Below, in pieces: positions 32,962 to 35,323 of a stretch of 35,323 nt of DNA. The DNA comes from Verrucomicrobiota bacterium (lineage in GTDB: Bacteria > Chlamydiota > Chlamydiia > Chlamydiales > 2-12-FULL-49-11): NCBI GenBank assembly GCA_018240105.1, contig JAFEGE010000107.1:1-35323 (forward strand), written 5' to 3'. The position numbers and the translations under genes are program-made. Every line of letters starts with the position of its first letter. Positions within the stretch are counted from its first letter, which is position 1. The notes under the pieces were generated by a model. It was not told where the DNA came from and made no database searches. It worked only from the letters and a program-made list of their open reading frames with translations.

Positions 32962-33682
32962 AAAAATCGGTCTCTTTTTCTTGCATGAGGGTTTCAAACC
33001 GCTTTATCTCCTTTTTCAGCCGCGCTAAAAATAGGTAAGAATAGGCAGAGTAGCGATGCATCTCATCGATATCGATATACTGGATAGAGCCGTCTTCCAG
33101 TAAAACTACATTAGTCGGGCGAAAATCGGGATGGATAAGGTGAAGCTCTTTTTGCTTATCTATTGTCTCTTGTAATTTGTAGAGCCACTCCTCTGAAGAG
33201 GGCCTCTCTACAAGGGTCGTCCCTAAAAAGGGGTAGATAAGATACGATGTCACTTGGAGCCCCTGACCAAACTCCACTAGAGCTGTCGGTGTAAAAGCAG
33301 GAAGACCAAGCTTGCGACTTAACTTGGCATTATTCCAGGCGATCCTACTGTAACGGCTCGGAAATAAAAGACAGTATAGCTTTGGCTTCTTATGAGAGGC
33401 TTTGACTACATAGGGCTTTCCCCCAATAGTTAGAAGATAGGTTGTGCGAGAGTAGGGATGCTTTTGTAAAATACGCCCCTCGCTCTCGAGTTTTTTTGGA
33501 AGGGTAGATAAGATCTCCTCCCACTCTGGAGAGTAGCTATCTTTCTGACATAAAAATCGATACTCTCTCGTAAAAGAGTAGGCGATTTCTTCACTACCAA
33601 GACCGCTGTACTCCATGTTCCAACACCAGTAGCCGTATTGATAAATATGAGAGATTTTTCGTAGTAAAAAAGATGAGTTCAT
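32930..33682 (-). CDS. WaaP/RIO-like kinase, possibly LPS sugar kinase
   Basis: About 250 residues from ATG 33682; in-frame starts further upstream (33721 and beyond) only add a hydrophobic stretch and overlap the next gene's leader, and none has a clear ribosome site. The kinase fold is indicated by GGKPYVVKAS (ATP lysine), the catalytic loop HPDFRPTN (HxDxxxxN) and YIDIDE (metal-binding Asp, DFG equivalent). The pattern resembles WaaP/RfaY-type LPS-core kinases and KdkA. The substrate is unknown. It converges with ybiT (32-base overlap) and diverges from the outer-membrane protein gene. Confidence 0.65.
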   Translation of the reverse strand: MNSSFLLRKISHIYQYGYWCWNMEYSGLGSEEIAYSFTREYRFLCQKDSYSPEWEEILSTLPKKLESEGRILQKHPYSRTTYLLTIGGKPYVVKASHKKPKLYCLLFPSRYSRIAWNNAKLSRKLGLPAFTPTALVEFGQGLQVTSYLIYPFLGTTLVERPSSEEWLYKLQETIDKQKELHLIHPDFRPTNVVLLEDGSIQYIDIDEMHRYSAYSYLFLARLKKEIKRFETLMQEKETDFSIDAERLLSL

Positions 33683-33797
33683 TGTAGTTAAAAGCACTGT
33701 CAAGAAAAAAACTAGATACATTATTATGGATAATTTTAACTTCCCAACAATAAATCGAAATGCGACAATCGGTGCCTCTTTACAAAAGGAGAATATT

Positions 33798-34337
33798 ATG
33801 AAAAAACTGTTTATTCTAGCAACTCTACTCACTGGTCCTCTTTTAGCGGATTTCACATCTAATCTACCAAAAGAAGAATATTTCCAGCCAATGTCGAACG
33901 TAACTATTTCTCCCTATGCACAGGTGCAAGGAGCTTATGGTCTTAACGATTCTATCCTTGGCGGCGGTACGGCGTTTAGAGGCCCTATCAATCAGAGACA
34001 CTCCTGGGAAGCAGACCTAAGCGCAGGCTATGGGATGCAATCAGGTCTTACAAGCATTAAAACTGCTGTATCTGATCTCTACACATTGTGGGGTGATAAC
34101 ACAGAAGAACACATGTATGTTCGTTACGGAATCGGTACTATTTTTACAGGAAAGAAGCACCATGGTCATTGGGCTAACTGGTCTTATGAAGGCGTGCGCG
34201 CTGTATTCCCTGTATCTCTAGGCTATCAGAACGGCCCTCTATTCGTAGACGGCGGTGCTGACGTTTTTGTAACTGGTTTTCCTAAAAAGGCAATACCAGT
34301 TCTTATGCCGACACTTCGTATGGGACTTTCTTTCTAA
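33798..34337 (+). CDS. Small outer-membrane-type protein, paralogue 1
   Basis: A 179-residue protein. ATG 33798 is chosen because AAAGGAG lies upstream and it starts a standard signal peptide (MKKLFILATLLTGPLLA). Alternating hydrophobic strands and a terminal Phe (RMGLSF) suggest an outer-membrane beta-barrel or surface protein. It is homologous to the next gene over the C-terminal half (EEHMYVRYGIGTIFTG, FPVSLGYQNGPLFVDGG, PTLRMGLSF). Function unknown. A terminator follows. Confidence 0.75.
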   Translation: MKKLFILATLLTGPLLADFTSNLPKEEYFQPMSNVTISPYAQVQGAYGLNDSILGGGTAFRGPINQRHSWEADLSAGYGMQSGLTSIKTAVSDLYTLWGDNTEEHMYVRYGIGTIFTGKKHHGHWANWSYEGVRAVFPVSLGYQNGPLFVDGGADVFVTGFPKKAIPVLMPTLRMGLSF

Positions 34338-34361
34338 ACGAAAGTAACCCTTTAGTAAAAT

Positions 34362-34386
34362 CCCTCTCCTCTTTTAGAGGAGAGGG
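34362..34386 (+). terminator. Hairpin terminator after outer-membrane paralogue 1
   Basis: CCCTCTCCTC (34362-34371) and GAGGAGAGGG (34377-34386) form a perfect GC-rich 10-bp stem with a 5-base loop, followed by TCTCTTATTTT. It separates the two paralogues into independent transcription units or lowers expression of the second. Confidence 0.75.
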
Positions 34387-34425
34387 TCTCTTATTTTATA
34401 TCTATTATTAATAAGGAATCACACC

Positions 34426-34971
34426 ATGAAAAAACTTTCACTTATCCCCCTTCTTTTTACAGCCTCTTCTCTCTTTGCGAGTAGATACCATACTGAAATA
34501 AAGCCTACTGCAGCTGACTTAGAAGTATCAGAAGCAACCTCTACAGCTATACCAGAGCGCCTCTTCAAAGGAAGGTCAAAGACGCAGATCTACCCCTATG
34601 TAGAAGCCTCTCCTCTTTTACAAGCAGGTGTCTCTATTAGACAGCCGGCACGAAACGGCCGCGACACACGCGAGTTAGATATAGCCGTTGGGGTAGAACC
34701 AATTTTCGAATATTTCGTGACAGGAAGGATTGCAGCTTGCTACTTACATACCCTTTCAGAGAATCCTTCCTATGAGCATCTCTATCTACGCTACGGCTTC
34801 GGTGCAGCTTTTTTAGGCGATATAAGGATGACATCTCCTGTTATTCCTTTCAGCATCGGGTATGAAAAAAACAACCTATTCATAGATGGCGGGTTTAATA
34901 CCATGGTGATCTTTACGCCTTATCCTATCCCGCTACCTTGCCCTAATATTCGCGTAGGCCTTTCTTTCTAA
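34426..34971 (+). CDS. Small outer-membrane-type protein, paralogue 2
   Basis: A 181-residue protein with signal peptide MKKLSLIPLLFTASSLFA and AAGGA eight bases before ATG 34426. Homologous to the preceding gene: YEHLYLRYGFGAAFLG against EEHMYVRYGIGTIFTG, IPFSIGYEKNNLFIDGG against FPVSLGYQNGPLFVDGG, and the same ending VGLSF. The N-terminal half is more diverged. Probable beta-barrel or surface protein; function unknown. Followed by its own terminator. Confidence 0.75.
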   Translation: MKKLSLIPLLFTASSLFASRYHTEIKPTAADLEVSEATSTAIPERLFKGRSKTQIYPYVEASPLLQAGVSIRQPARNGRDTRELDIAVGVEPIFEYFVTGRIAACYLHTLSENPSYEHLYLRYGFGAAFLGDIRMTSPVIPFSIGYEKNNLFIDGGFNTMVIFTPYPIPLPCPNIRVGLSF

Positions 34972-34985
34972 ATCGACATCGATAC

Positions 34986-35018
34986 GGAGGGGAAATCTCC
35001 CCTCCTTTATATTTTTTT
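34986..35018 (+). terminator. Rho-independent terminator after outer-membrane paralogue 2
   Basis: GGAGGGG (34986-34992) pairs with CCCCTCC (34999-35005), followed by TTTATATTTTTTT. It begins 14 bases after the stop codon. Confidence 0.85.
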
Positions 35019-35020
35019 GG

Positions 35021-35323
35021 TAGTCCTAAACATGTAATGCTGCAATGCGAATTTAAAGAGACCGTGTGTTATAAAGGTAAGTTTAAAAATGGGGAATTAG
35101 CAGCCGCTATAATTCCCCAAACCCCTTATAGGGCAAGATCTCAATGCAATAAACCGCTTTTTACCATAACCGCAAAGCGGTTATTTGGCTCGTCACATAA
35201 CATAGGTTCCTCGCCATAAAAAACGCTTTCTTTTTTCGATATCTTGCCATAGGCTGTCACGTCCGCTAATCGCTTCCATGACAGAAGTAGTAGAAAGGGG
35301 CGGCTAGATCGCCGCTAGAAATT
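35021..35323 (-). repeat. Foldback repeat, copy B (inverted relative to copy A, may continue past window)
   Basis: The reverse complement of 35091-35323 matches 15654-15890 almost throughout, with a 4-base gap and scattered substitutions; 35021-35090 matches 15891-15962 less closely (shared GCATTACAT and CTCTTTAAAT blocks). The same stems are present, and most stem bases are kept. It lies directly after a terminator, and the short reading frames within it are by-products of the repeat. Confidence 0.8.

Noticed and set aside
33683-33856. N-terminal extension of the WaaP-like kinase with a hydrophobic segment
   Set aside because: The extension overlaps the ribosome site and start of the divergent outer-membrane protein gene and has no ribosome site; ATG 33682 gives a complete kinase domain.
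35037-35219. Open frame of about 60 codons inside the right-hand repeat
   Set aside because: It lies wholly within the foldback repeat, copy A does not preserve it, and it has no ribosome site.
1-35323. tRNA genes, rRNA genes, CRISPR arrays, restriction or classic anti-phage systems
   Set aside because: No cloverleaf with conserved TTCRA arm, no rRNA segments, no spaced direct-repeat arrays and no recognisable defence genes were seen on either strand.

Overview
The window comes from a member of the phylum Chlamydiae, most likely a non-Chlamydiaceae ('environmental', amoeba-associated) lineage. Evidence: a chlamydial type III secretion block (SctP, SctQ, Pkn5, SctC) in the order of C. trachomatis CT671-CT674; the chlamydial trio glyA-clpP-dapF (CT432-CT430 order); a CT398-type coiled-coil/zinc-ribbon protein; a Xer recombinase with a YbiT-type ABC-F ATPase nearby (CT347/CT348); and an SNF2 helicase with a SWIM finger. 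Sugar uptake, alanine dehydrogenase, enlarged T3SS proteins and many non-coding repeats set it apart from Chlamydia proper. Genus and species cannot be decided from the sequence alone.

Layout. 1-117: end of an insertion sequence with the first codons of its transposase. 318-1568 (minus): two Pro/Ser-rich genes of unknown function, effector-like in composition. 1654-6229 (plus): tightly packed T3SS operon: two tandem SctP-like proteins, a SctQ split into two overlapping genes, and a Pkn5 kinase with a C-terminal degenerate PP2C/SpoIIE-like domain; it ends at a terminator. 6313-6487: MITE-like element. 6542-11874: giant secretin SctC, a lipoprotein and a cysteine-less YidD-like protein. 11929-12624: 'SGHY'-motif protein. 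12690-15607: eukaryote-like xylulokinase translationally coupled to a sugar/H+ symporter. 15654-15962: first copy of a ~300-bp foldback repeat. 15974-23231 (minus): der, SNF2 helicase, APH-like kinase, RNase P RNA, CT398-like protein. 23339-27388 (plus): glyA, clpP, dapF, ald. 27479-28975 (minus): an unknown gene and xerC. 29130-32961 (plus): a DUF1761-like membrane protein, an Inc-like phospholipase D, and ybiT. 32930-33682 (minus): a WaaP-like kinase. 33798-34971 (plus): two paralogous outer-membrane-type proteins. 35021-35323: second copy of the foldback repeat, inverted relative to the first.

Functional themes. The left third serves type III secretion: needle/ruler (SctP), cytosolic sorting platform (SctQ), regulatory kinase (Pkn5) and outer-membrane ring (SctC); the CT398-like protein elsewhere in the window is linked in Chlamydia to the same export apparatus and to sigma-54. 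The glyA-dapF-ald cluster could together supply L-Ala, D-Ala, D-Glu and meso-DAP for the peptidoglycan stem peptide. The xylulokinase/symporter pair suggests uptake and phosphorylation of a pentulose from the host. The strongest leads are the kinase-pseudophosphatase architecture of Pkn5, the divided SctQ, the ten-fold N-domain array in SctC, the dispersed foldback repeat, and the membrane-anchored phospholipase D.
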